30,000 nt of DNA from NCBI GenBank assembly GCA_020650975.1, contig JAIPMN010003264.1, positions 1-30,000 on the forward strand, given 5' to 3'. Position numbers and translations under genes: made by a program. The DNA is from Apostichopus californicus (Eukaryota; Echinodermata; Holothuroidea; Aspidochirotida; Stichopodidae). Shown here one piece after another: positions 1 through 9,566 of this stretch (within the stretch, counting starts at the first letter, position 1; the number at the start of each line of letters is the position of its first letter). Below the pieces are notes generated by a model. That model was given only the letters and a program-made list of their open reading frames with translations, made no database searches and had not been told where the DNA came from.

Positions 1-465
1 CATGTCTACGAGAGTAGGAGCCTACGCAGTTCGCTGCTTCTGGCAGCCACACACTCAATGATATTTTTAGTGTCAAGTTTGGCCAAGATCCTTATTTCTA
101 CATACATCAACATGAACGCCTCAAGATGTTCTTGTCATTGTACTTCTTCAAACAGTTTTTGAGTCTCTTCAAGAGAAGAGAAAGAACGTTCACATGCCAC
201 TTGTGACACAGGTAGCGTTACCAGCAGCTTGTAAGCAAGCTCAATGCTCTTGTAAGCATCGGTGAAAAGGTTCAACTTTAGGAGCACCTTGTAGCAGCAG
301 AGATCGAGGACAGTCTTTACATGACTGATTCCCACAGTTAAAATATATATTTCTACACAGCCCGTCTGTATTCTATTAACTACTGTGAAAATGGGCTGTA
401 AATTTTACCAGGCTCCCCAGCCCATCGGGCCACCAGGCAATGCCCGTGTGGCCAGTCCGCCACTG
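1..465 (-). mobile_element. Decayed hAT-type DNA transposon, left end outside window
   Basis: Read on the minus strand, the element appears to begin at 465 with CAGTGGCGGACTGG, a terminus of the usual hAT form, and runs leftward off the window. About 130 nt of non-coding sequence is followed by a remnant of the transposase C-terminal dimerisation domain at 335-6. The N-terminal zinc finger and catalytic core are absent, so the copy looks internally deleted. The expected 8-bp target duplication outside the end would be 466-473, but its partner lies beyond the window. The element sits in MRPL58 intron 5, only about 50 nt from exon 5. Confidence 0.6.
6..335 (-). pseudogene. hAT transposase C-terminal dimerisation domain remnant
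   Basis: The minus-strand reading contains LLVTLPVSQVACERSFSSL, the signature of the hAT family C-terminal dimerisation domain, in which the ERSFS block is nearly invariant. An in-frame TGA at 137-135 interrupts it about where this domain usually has its short 'stMgqeRL' segment. The same frame then continues with EHLEAFMLMYVE and ends SSELRRLLLS at a TAG (8-6). The part after the stop is still clearly domain-like, so the stop is a recent lesion in a once complete C-terminus. No catalytic DDE residues are present in the window, so this copy cannot encode an active transposase. Confidence 0.75.
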
Positions 466-514
466 CCCTCTACCCAAAGCTACTGGGAGTCCAATGCCAT
501 GGTCTCACATTTAC

Positions 515-684
515 CTCATTCTCCAGACTGCTGCTGATTTTTCATCTGGTTCTTTGGGTGTCCTCTGTACTTCAGCGATGATATCTCTCAACTTCTGGAG
601 ACAATCTTGGACGTTTCTCATCTGTGACCGTGTCTTTTGAGATGTGATGACAAGTTCGCCTTTTGCATTAATACTTGTTTGCTT
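515..684 (-). CDS. MRPL58: MRPL58 exon 5
   Basis: 170 nt after the acceptor gttcag, encoding GELVITSQKTRSQMRNVQD, CLQKLRDIIAEVQRTPKEP and a tail ending in RM plus AG. It is closed by a donor gtaaat. If the donor is not used the frame reads AGG TAA and stops at once. The human protein continues for about 27 residues with a basic tail, so splicing to a missing last exon is the preferred reading. Confidence 0.92.
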
Positions 685-3600
685 CTGAACAGTGTAACAA
701 AAAAATAGAAAGAAATTACTGATGAAGGAGTTTACACATCAATAACTAGTTAACTTTAACCACAATATTATTATACAAAATATGGAGATTGATGGGCACT
801 GCAGAAAGATGATGTAAACTTTAGATTGGTTCATCCTCATTAAACTAATGACAGTATGAACATTAAGATCAAACTCTACTAGTCACCAAAACTTAACAAG
901 TCTATTAAAATGTTACTATTTTGTTGTACTGTTTCTCTCATAAGCACTCCTCAGAAGAAAGATACCATCCTCAATTCTCATTCTGCTTCAGTTCAACAAA
1001 TTGCTTAAAATTATTGACACCCAAACAATTCCTCCCCCAGCCCTCTCCCCTTCCCTGCCTGGCATCTCAGACCAGAGACTTACAATTTACAATTGACCTC
1101 CTGCTTTTGATATATCTCACTGTTTAAACTTTTGTACAAACCTTTTCTTGTATTTGTGCTCGTATACTGGCCGGTAACCATTCTGCTGACTCCAGGTGAA
1201 ACCGGAGATCTACTTTTGATTCAACTGTTAATAACAAATTAAGAAATGCCTCATTTGCGATATATCATGCTTTTGAATGCTTCGGAGGCTTCTTCCATTG
1301 TTTGGATAAAGCTGATGAATTAGCAGAATAACCGGAAAGCCAAGAGGTTGAGCCGTACCTTGCCGCAAATATGAATATACATTCAAGCTTTTCCTTTGAA
1401 GTTCTATTACAACGTTTTTAAAATTTGACCGATGGTGACCACCAATGACATTTGAACTCCATGTAATAAGTTGGATCCAAATGTCAAGTCTGAATTTCAT
1501 CCAAAATATGTTTTTGAAGTTATCGAGTTTGCAAGTTTTTCAAGGCTTAGATCTCTGGTTTGATGAGGAATCAAGAATACACTATACAGCTTTTTCAGTT
1601 TGGTCAACAATTTCACCAAATGTACCTAAAATACCACCGCAATTGGCAATACTGATACACCTGCCACAATCTTTCTATCATAATAATTTATTATATTTAT
1701 ATTACTGTATATATTTCTAAATTAATTAATTAATACATGTCAACCAGCGATCGATTCATGAATTTTATTCGATTCTCAAAATGCTGCCGTTCAGAGACAC
1801 TTCTTCGTGTCAGTATTAGTCACATGGAACAAGCAAAATTAGAAACAATATTTAAAAGAAAATTATCACTTGAAATAAACATTTGCTAGCAAAGCTCATG
1901 AACTACATTACAATGGGAGTTTAGTATCACAAACTTGACCAAGAATTTTATGCTTTGTGAAAGAAATAATATGGAGTAATAAAATTGTCATTTTTGTTAT
2001 TCATGTCTCACATTTTGAAGCACAATGTAACTCACCTTTGTTGACATTCTGACCTCCCGGTCCACCACTTTTGCTAAACTTGACATTTAATTTATCTATA
2101 GAGGTGAGAAAAAAACATCAAACATTAATTCACTCATTTTTTCCAGTTATGAGCACCTTAAGGAATGTCTGAGCTTAAAGATGAGACCATGATGTGACCA
2201 AAGAATGACAAAAGAACATTAAAACACACAGGAAACAAGAAAGGAAGCATATAAAACCAGCATACAAGGGTTGAAATAAGGATTTGTGGACCAGGAGCCA
2301 CTTTCTAAAAAAGTGGCTCCTGGTTCGCGGCAATTTCAGTAGGACCAGGAGCTATTTTCTCACTACCAGGAGCTAAAAAGGAGAAACAAAATTCAAGTAC
2401 GGCATGTACGTACGTATCAGTACAGGTGTTGTGCGATATATAAACCATGTGCACCAGTTCTATTGTGCATGCACTCGATCGATCAGTGATTTATCAAATC
2501 GCTAGCAGTTACTATATAGCACTAGCATGCAATGTAGTTTCAGGCTTCTGTGCAGCGCATGATAAGGCTGATATTTACAGGAGTATGTGGGCGCTTATTT
2601 GCCGACAAAGAAGCGCCTGTGCGTATTGTATTTTCATGTCCAGGGGCGCTATTTTAGTGCTTGCGGGCGCGAATAGCGCCTGGGCGCCCGCTTATTTCAA
2701 CCCTTGCCAGCATATGTGAGCAGCATTTTCTGTGCTTATCACTTTTGCTCAGATCAGTTAGTCTGATATAGAAACATTTAACGGAGGCTGCTATGCAGTG
2801 ATCTAGACATTTATATATGTGTGTGACACAAGAATCAACATACAGCCACACTTCATAATTTTAAGACTGGTGAAAGTTTAAAGAAAATTGTAGCAATTTA
2901 GGTATATACATCATATCAGATGGGCAGTCAAGTCAAAACAATGCCCTTGATAAGAAATATCACCTGAACTCGATGTGTTTTTCTCTCAAACATGCTGGGT
3001 ATCATTGAGTGCAACCAAAACCACTACCCTTCTTAAAGAGTGCTCAGGTGAGACTTACCTATCGGTATGAAACCAGAAAACTTTTCTGTTTCTGAAACCT
3101 GTAAGCAAAATGAAAGCTAGTGAATACTAGAAATAAGGCAACCTTCATACAGTAAAATGCGAAGTAAATTTGAATGGCAGGTGGAACTGTAATCTGTTTT
3201 ACAATTGTTGCTTACATTTGGTCTACAGGTTTAGCTATCCCAAGAAATATCCTCCAAATATGATTACAAACGGATCAAACTATAGCATTACACATCAACA
3301 TTTGGGGGGGGGGGGAGGAGGTGAGGCCAGCTAATTTGCTTAATTTTGACATGTTATATAGAAATAGAAAATTAAAAAATTCTTGGAAAAATGAGAGAAT
3401 CTTGTCAGCCCAGTTTTCAAAAATCAGAATTCTAATGGTTGCTTTAAATATTTTTCATATCAGTGGTCTAATGAAATTTGGGGATGTTGTAGAAAAAAAG
3501 GTTCAAACTGCTGATTTAGAACCATAATGATCATATTTACAAGGATGGATTTCATAATGAAACTTTAATAATCTAGACATCTTCTGTGTTTCCATATTTG

Positions 3601-4217
3601 ATAAATCCCATGTCCAGGTTAAATTGGAATTTTCTGTATTTTCTGTAAAAATAACACTTTGTTCAATCACGAAACTTGGGCAAATTTCTGGATTGTTATG
3701 GGATTTTATTAAGTAGCAGAAAACTGAGTCAAAATCAACGGAACTAAATCTTAACAGTTCATAACAGAATGGAAGTTATATCACCATTGTCTAAGGAAAT
3801 CAGACATTTCATTGCATATCTCAGTGTTTTTGTTGTTGTTCGATGAAAGAAAAAGTCAATAAAAAAGTGAGATACTTTAGTTTATAGTCTTTTTCAAGTC
3901 CCTTTTTTTCTCACTTTTGTTTTTTCTCATGATCAACTCTTAACACCTAATTTTCAAAGCTTCATTTTGATCTTTCAATAAAGATGAAAACTGATGGAAG
4001 TTACCTCTTCTATGTCATCCTGAAGTCGAAGGAATAACTCCTTGGATGGTTTATCCAAAGGTTTAGTAACATCCTGATCGCTTCCTGGGTAGAGTTTGTT
4101 AAGACTGTACTGACTTTCATATGACGAATAAAGGGCACGCAGTTGATGTGATCGAGAGAGATGCGCCGCCACCACAGGTCGACTCAGAGAACAGAGCAAG
4201 CACACCCGTCCAAACAT
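515..4217 (-). CDS. MRPL58: Mitochondrial peptidyl-tRNA hydrolase ICT1 (large ribosomal subunit protein mL62), 3'-incomplete
   Basis: Known role: MRPL58/ICT1 is a codon-independent peptidyl-tRNA hydrolase that is also a component of the mitochondrial large ribosomal subunit; it releases chains from stalled mitoribosomes. Five exons (4217-4005, 3098-3059, 2095-2036, 1224-1142, 684-515) join in frame with GT/AG junctions to 188 codons plus 2 nt. Residues 1-32 are rich in Arg and hydrophobic residues and free of acidic ones, as in a mitochondrial targeting peptide. YSLNKLYPGSD (37-47) matches the segment preceding the catalytic domain of human ICT1. SGGPGGQNVNK (94-104) carries the GGQ motif at 98-100. 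Residues 106-188 match the rest of the class I release-factor-like domain, including the RTPKEP segment. The human protein is 206 residues and its basic C-terminal tail is missing here, so one further exon should lie left of position 1. The ATG at 4217 is chosen because the targeting peptide follows directly. Confidence 0.93.
685..1141 (-). other. MRPL58 intron 4
   Basis: Phase 0 intron, about 460 nt and AT-rich, with a pyrimidine-rich patch around 1030-1050 on the plus strand. No gene, RNA or transposon was recognised. Confidence 0.8.
1142..1224 (-). CDS. MRPL58: MRPL58 exon 4
   Basis: 83 nt between gttaacag and gtttgtac, encoding VESKVDLRFHL…AEWLPASIRAQIQEK. It matches the human stretch around VNSKAEVRFHL and TAEWI, downstream of the GGQ loop. 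The exon ends in phase 0. Confidence 0.93.
1225..2035 (-). other. MRPL58 intron 3
   Basis: About 810 nt, AT-rich. Short open frames on both strands (1228-1500 minus, 1445-1720 plus) overlap each other and resemble nothing recognisable. No other feature was seen. Confidence 0.8.
2036..2095 (-). CDS. MRPL58: MRPL58 exon 3 (GGQ motif)
   Basis: 60 nt between cacctctatag and gtgagttac, encoding DKLNVKFSKSGGPGGQNVNK. The GGQ loop is the catalytic element that enters the peptidyl-transferase centre and hydrolyses the ester bond. All three residues are intact, so the protein should be active. Confidence 0.95.
2257..2264. repeat. Target-site duplication of MITE copy 1, left
   Basis: CCAGCATA, repeated exactly at 2707-2714 directly outside the right inverted repeat. 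Its 8-bp length is the hAT signature. Confidence 0.9.
2265..2706. mobile_element. hAT-like MITE, copy 1 (442 bp)
   Basis: The element begins CAAGGGTTGAAATAAG and ends with its perfect reverse complement, a 16-bp terminal inverted repeat. It is flanked by a perfect 8-bp direct repeat, CCAGCATA (2257-2264 and 2707-2714). The 8-bp duplication and the CA…TG ends fit the hAT superfamily; P-type elements also make 8-bp duplications. It encodes no transposase. The left end holds a 15-bp-stem hairpin (2290-2324) and repeated ACCAGGAGC motifs; the right end is GC-rich with inverted repeats. A second copy is at 7641-8090. Confidence 0.93.
2707..2714. repeat. Target-site duplication of MITE copy 1, right
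   Basis: CCAGCATA, the exact partner of 2257-2264. Confidence 0.9.
3059..3098 (-). CDS. MRPL58: MRPL58 exon 2
   Basis: A 40-nt micro-exon between tttgcttacag and gtaagtctc, encoding VSETEKFSGFIPI plus one base. It is phase-compatible with both neighbours. The product aligns with the human segment just before the catalytic domain (…SDIPLDRL…), which supports the assignment despite the short length. Confidence 0.85.
3099..4004 (-). other. MRPL58 intron 1
   Basis: About 900 nt, AT-rich, with a G-run at 3304-3315 on the plus strand. No coding exon or transposon was recognised. Confidence 0.75.
4005..4217 (-). CDS. MRPL58: MRPL58 exon 1 (start codon, targeting peptide)
   Basis: Encodes residues 1-71, from ATG at 4217-4215 to GAAGAG followed by the donor gtaac. 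It covers the targeting peptide, the YSLNKLYPG segment and a divergent linker ending DDIEE. A possible 3' splice site (tttattatag) lies about 13 nt upstream of the ATG, so an upstream non-coding exon is possible. Confidence 0.9.
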
Positions 4218-4236
4218 GGCTTTTCTAAATCTATAA

Positions 4237-4290
4237 TAAATAAATTAATCATAATAATATTGTAGATTTATATAGTGCCACTCCAGAAAA
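4237..4290 (-). repeat. Possible LINE/SINE 3' tail fragment
   Basis: On the minus strand this reads GGCACTATATAAATCTACAA followed by an ATT-rich stretch. It closely resembles the 3' tail of the LINE at 24838-25147, which has GGCACTATATAAGTCTCATT then (ATT)n. The fragment is short and diverged, so the assignment rests on that one shared motif. Confidence 0.4.
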
Positions 4291-5746
4291 TGAGTAACTG
4301 CCCATGGGGCTTATGAATGAAGAAGAAAACTCATAGAATATCTGAATATATTTTTCTTATAAAAATTACAACTTGAAATGTATTTTTCTTTTATATTTTC
4401 AACTACGCTAGCCTAGAGCAATACAAGCCATCCCTTTGGTACCTCATGAACAGTCGAGGGAGAATGTGCTTGGAAGCCATGCACTACTTGATACAGCAGT
4501 TAGTTTCCTATACATGTGGATTTTGTTGACAAATTAATGGGCATTGAAGGATCATATCTCTGCACAGGGCTTCAGTATGTTTTGCAGAGAAAAGATACAC
4601 TGTTTTAGTGGTTGATATCCATTTGCTAAAACAAATTGCTCATGTGGTCATACTTGTGTTATGCTCTTCGAAACGTATGCCTACCCATTTTAATGGGTAG
4701 GTATCAGTTATGTCTTCAACAGCAATCCTAAGTTTGCCCAAGACAAAGGTCCCACTGATAAAAAACTCACTCAGCAGTTAAGCTCTATCCCTTAGCTATG
4801 TGATTTCATTGATGGTTGGAACAAATTCCACCGTAAATAGAGAGAATAATACTGTAAATCGGCCAAACTACACAAAGGAAAAATTTCCCTAAGTTCACCC
4901 ATGTGTTTAATATTACTGTGTATAGGCCTATCCGTTAAATGGGAGAAATAATCCACAAAGTGCCTCAAATACAAAATTGATGTTTTTTACTCTTAGTTTC
5001 ACTGTGGGAATTTGGCTGTTTTCACTATGGATTTCTAGATTAAAATTGCATTTCAAAAAGTTGTTACCATTTTACTAATGAACACAGCAACTAGGCCTAC
5101 AGTGTCTACAACAGTGCAGCTACATTTATTTATACAACACAGTACACACATTTAGGAAACATGTAAAATTACCTAATTCTACCATAACTATCATTACTCT
5201 TTTAGTTTTACAGTAGTCCTGTTTACAAATGTAAAAGGCCTAGCCTAACTGCAGCACTGCTAGTCTGGCCCTGTAAATTAACTAGTTGTACTTGCAAACT
5301 GATATGGTCTTGCTCTGGCAGACGTTATCGTGTGACTCAGCTGCATGTAGTTTTAATGCAGATCACCTATGACTTAAATGGTCAAGAGGCCTAACGTTAG
5401 GCATAACCTATATTTATTATTTTATGCATAGCCTGATAAAGTAACATTGGGTGCGTCTGTTATTGAACCGAGCGAGACTAACTTAGGTTATTAGTAGTCA
5501 GGCTATCGTTAGTTTACTGTAGTGCAAGTGTAACGCGTAGGTCTAACCTCACATTCACAACCTGCATAAAAAAAATTACAGCCGCGTCACATCGACCATG
5601 GTTTACACTAGAATGAGAGTGAGATGTATTGTTTAATCACACAGAATCCCTGTCTTACATACTTGATACTATGCAAAGAAAGATGTAACGAGCTTGCAGT
5701 GATAAAGTATTTGCACGCCGGTATGTCGTCTTGTCTTCAGGACAAA

Positions 5747-5772
5747 CCACTGATCTGTACACAGATCAGTGG
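5747..5772. repeat. Near-perfect palindrome, 12-bp arms
   Basis: CCACTGATCTGT and ACAGATCAGTGG are exact reverse complements separated by AC. The same heptamer GGACAAA lies at both edges (5740-5746 and 5772-5778, the second overlapping the last base of the palindrome). No function is assigned. Confidence 0.8.
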
Positions 5773-5924
5773 GACAAACGTAGGACTAAGTAGGCTACTT
5801 TGCTAGTAATTTTATCTGCATATAACCATGTGTACCATACATGTACACCCGAACATTGCACAATCAGATTGACTTAAATGAGAATTTTGTTTATATTATT
5901 TAGAAATCCATCTGTCTATCACGA

Positions 5925-6006
5925 GGTAGCGTGGCCGAGCGGTCTAAGGCGCTGGTTTAAGGCACCAGTCATTTCGATGGCGTGGGTTCGAATCCCACCG
6001 CTGCCA
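5925..6006 (+). tRNA. trnL-AAG: tRNA-Leu (anticodon AAG)
   Basis: An 82-nt class II tRNA with every arm intact. The acceptor stem GGTAGCG pairs with CGCTGCC, discriminator A. The anticodon stem CTGGT/ACCAG (5952-5956 and 5964-5968) closes the loop TTAAGGC with anticodon AAG at 5959-5961. The long variable arm CAT-TTCG-ATG is typical of leucine tRNAs. The T arm GTGGG-TTCGAAT-CCCAC is perfect. The RNA polymerase III promoter is internal: A box TGGCCGAGCGG (5932-5942) and B box GGTTCGAATCC (5985-5995). There is no intron and no encoded CCA. The sequence closely resembles human tRNA-Leu-AAG, so this is very probably functional. It would decode CUU and, with A34 converted to inosine, CUC. Confidence 0.97.
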
Positions 6007-6012
6007 CAAGAA

Positions 6013-6019
6013 TTTTTTT
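6013..6019 (+). terminator. RNA polymerase III terminator of tRNA-Leu
   Basis: A run of seven T residues beginning 7 nt after the tRNA 3' end, which is the standard Pol III termination signal. Confidence 0.85.
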
Positions 6020-7632
6020 CCACAACACACAGGTGACATATCATTTTTGCTATTTAATAGTAGTACACATACTACAAGCAAGTTATTGAATAGTATATAT
6101 TTTGTACATTTCTCACTGTTTTGTAAATGAAACTATAAACAAACTGGAAGATATGTAGTAGACATTTCGTGGTCAAAACTACTGCTAAAATTCCATGCTA
6201 ATACATTATATAATAACCATGGATCAAAGAGTTTCCAAAGACTGTCAGTTGAGTTGAACTTAATTTATGTTCTACCTCCTACAAAACAATATGGTATTTT
6301 TATTCACAGAATAGAATAATGATACCATATATGTAAGATCAATCAAGCTCAAACCTTTCAGATTTTGTGCATTAAGTAGCTTTCATTTTTGTTTTATCTC
6401 CTGTTGACCACACATGACCATTAACCTACCCAAAAAAATCAGGCTTCTTCAGATTACCCCTCAAGTCATAATGGCAGAAACCATCAAAATTTCTGTCCTC
6501 TACATGCATCTTGTTCATGATTAGATTAGTCTCAATATTCACATGAAGAGCTTGCAGTTATAATCATGTCTTTAAGGGTTCTGCAAGCTTGAATAATAAT
6601 TGACTAGGGAATTTACAGTAAAAGACAACACTGTGACATAAAATGACAACCACAACAAAATAGATATAGTCAAATTTCTTTGTTTTATTCAATAATGGAA
6701 AAGAGAAACAAAAAAGGGTAATAGTAATACAAAAGTGTAATTTACATGACTTATGGTGAAGTATACATAACTGTATTGGTTTATACCAGTTAGAGTTATT
6801 CAAACATATAATAAAAGAAACTGTCTGTATAAAAAAAAAACACATTCACCAGACTTTGTAATGTCAAGCCTACAGTATTGTTGAAATATATTAAGTTCTC
6901 CAAGTTACAAGGCACTTTGAAGTGGCATATATATAGCACCATCATGTTAGAATTGAAAATATGGAATAAAAACAAGTTATAATGTTGTACTTTTAAGACA
7001 GAAACTGTAACATATTTGTACCAATCTTTTTTTTTTGTCTTTCAGTTAGTTAATTGTCAAGTAACATAATGACTATTAAACAATAACAGATATAGTTTTT
7101 GCCAAAGTAGAAATAGGGTGATGAGTTTTAAAATAATTTTTTTTTTTCCATCCTTCTTTGGGGGAGAAAAAGGGACAAAACCAACAAGGGTACGGAAAGA
7201 CTCAATCAGACCCCTTCACAATCCCTTGTGTATATCTTACCATAAAAAAGGACACATATGGAAAATTATTTTTTGCACATTTAACTTAAGAAAGTACCTT
7301 TGTTTTGTAGGACTCTGCTAGTACAGCATTATAAACTTGATCCCTGAATATGCAAACCATAATACCATTGGCCAGTTGCAGAAATGAACTGCTAACAAAA
7401 ACATATTGCAATATTTTGGCATTAATGGAATATCTTCTCCAAAAATTTGGTTGCAGAAGAAAATGCAGATTAAATTATCTTACATTATATATTGCAGATT
7501 TATCCTGCATCAATTATTAATTAAAGACAAAATACAACATTCTGATAGCATTTCCAATCACAAAGTTATGAGATTGGTGCAATTTTATGAAGGCATCTGG
7601 CAACAGTAAACTCACTAACATAATTGCTACTG

Positions 7633-7640
7633 GTTGAGCT
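7633..7640. repeat. Target-site duplication of MITE copy 2, left
   Basis: GTTGAGCT, repeated exactly at 8091-8098. Confidence 0.9.
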
Positions 7641-8090
7641 CAAGGGTTGAAATAAGGATTTGTGGACCAGGAGCCACTTTCCAAAAAAGTGGCTCCTGGT
7701 TCGCGGCAATTTCAGTAGGACCAGGAGCTATTTTCTCACTACCAGGAGCTAAAAAGGAGAAACAAAATTCAAGTACGGCATGTACGTACGTATCAGTACA
7801 GGTGTTGTGCGAATGTGCGATATATAAACCATGTGCACCAGTTCTATTGTGCATGCACTCGATCGATCAGTGATTTATCAAATCGCTAGCAGTTACTATA
7901 TAGCACTAGCATGCAATGTAGTTTCAGGCTTCTGTGCAGCGCATGATAAGGCTGATATTTACAGGAGTATGCGGGCGCTTATTTGCCGACAAAGAAGCGC
8001 CCGTGCGTATTGTATTTTCATGTCCAGGGGCGCTATTTTAGTGCTTGCGGGCGCGAATAGCGCCTGGGCGCCCGCTTATTTCAACCCTTG
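7641..8090. mobile_element. hAT-like MITE, copy 2 (450 bp)
   Basis: Nearly identical to 2265-2706 and in the same orientation, with the same 16-bp inverted repeats CAAGGGTTGAAATAAG and their reverse complement at the right end. The perfect 8-bp duplication GTTGAGCT (7633-7640 and 8091-8098) differs from that of copy 1, so this is an independent insertion and not a segmental duplication. By eye the copies differ at three bases plus an 8-bp tandem gain here near 7813. Two of the three changes are C in this copy versus T in copy 1, both at CpG sites. Confidence 0.93.
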
Positions 8091-8098
8091 GTTGAGCT
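8091..8098. repeat. Target-site duplication of MITE copy 2, right
   Basis: GTTGAGCT, the exact partner of 7633-7640. Confidence 0.9.
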
Positions 8099-9538
8099 GC
8101 ATAAGTTTCTATGTGAACCATTCACTGTATAGCATTTTATAACAAGGATATCAATCTTCCAAGGTTTGTTGTAATGTTATGAATGCATCTTGAAACAGCA
8201 GAATGAGTTTTACATAATCACCACAGATCAGCTTGAAAATTTAACTTTCTCATTATATTTGTAAAAATCAGTATAAACCCATAAAGGATACTATTTTCAC
8301 AATTGTAACTGTACATCCATTTTCTTGAAGCCTTAAAAATAAACCAGTTAATTGGTTTTCCATTATGGCGGATTGCATTTTAATCTTATAGATAATTATC
8401 AGATTGTATGCCACTTGCCAAAATCATCAGCAAACTCCTTGAGAAAAATTGCTATTTGGACAAAGACAAGGGGTCCCAAAAAATACTGAGATTTTCCGAA
8501 TAGAACACAGTTACTTTGTCATTTCTGAACAGCCCCATACATGTATTTTGACTCTCATTCCTATTGGCCAACCAGTGAGGAGCTGCTGGTTTATGGCAGA
8601 GGGTGAAAGAAGCTATCTATCTTAACGAAAGATGTTCAAAGTGTGAAAAGTTTAAATATCTTTTTCCCCTCCCCGACCTTCCCCCTCCCCCCCCCCATCT
8701 CCTCAAAAGCTACATTTAGCTTTTATTTTTAAATAATAAAATAAACAAACATAAATGGGGAAAATAAATAAAGATCAACATTACACACTGGCCCAAATAT
8801 TTAAAATGAAACTAAATGAAACCTCGACACAAACTTCCATCTTAAAATATTGTTGAAAGTAGAAGATTCTAAGATAATTATAGCAAAAGTCAAAGTACTC
8901 ATATCACAATGCATAGATGTTTGCTCCCAAATATACAACAACGGGATGCACCCTATTCCTATTTTAATTAAAAGCAAAAGCCACCCCACCCAACCCACCT
9001 CCTCTGCATCCCACAAACATTTGATAAAATTGCTCTGAAAACCCTGACCTTCTTCCTTGTTCTTTTACAACCATATCAAATTCTTGGGAAATGATACCCA
9101 AATTTTATTTTTGTCCAATCAAACACCAGATAACTGTAATCAGTATAAAACTAACATTTTGCAATGAATAACGATCACTTCATAACTCTATCACCTTGGC
9201 TATGCATCCTTCAGACTTGCAAGTTTGTAAGGATTGTACCAAAGGTATCCTATATTGCTAAATATCTCGTAGCTGTTCACTTTAAAGGCTTTATTAACAA
9301 CATTGGCTTGAAACATGCTAGAAAAGTCAAATAATGGTCACAAAGTACCCTTTCTTGAGTATAAGACATTTAATCATATTACTGAAGACTACTGAATGTC
9401 TACTAGTAATTTAAATCAAGTCGAAAATACTTTTGAAATTGTTAAGCGGATGCTTAAAATACGAAGCCTATACTGACAAAATTCTATAAGGCAAGATATT
9501 TTAGCTGTTTTCACTCAAAGGTAATTAACTCACATGTC

Positions 9539-9566
9539 ATGAATAATTTTTTTTTTTATTATTCAT
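9539..9566. repeat. Inverted repeat around an oligo-T run
   Basis: ATGAATAAT and ATTATTCAT flank about ten T residues. This may be a chance feature of AT-rich DNA. Confidence 0.5.

Larger units (their letters stand above)
2096..3058 (-). other. MRPL58 intron 2, carrying a MITE
   Basis: About 960 nt, nearly half of it the transposon at 2265-2706. The splice sites are untouched and the neighbouring exons intact, so the insertion is likely tolerated. Confidence 0.8.
4218..5924. other. Intergenic: upstream of MRPL58, up to tRNA-Leu
   Basis: About 1.7 kb, expected to contain the MRPL58 promoter, but no TATA box or other confident element is seen. CpG dinucleotides are denser around 5320-5620 than in the flanks. 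It also contains a short retroelement-tail-like segment near 4237-4290 and a 26-bp near-palindrome at 5747-5772. No convincing coding sequence was seen. Confidence 0.6.

Noticed and set aside
2447..2719. Open frame of about 90 codons, also present in the second MITE copy (7831-8142)
   Set aside because: It lies wholly inside the MITE and runs out past its ends. It has no recognisable domain, and its conservation is explained by the recent copying of the element.
3975..4217. MRPL58 exon 1 as a complete 80-residue small protein
   Set aside because: The frame beyond 4005 is intronic: a GT donor follows GAAGAG, and the conserved catalytic domain continues in downstream exons.
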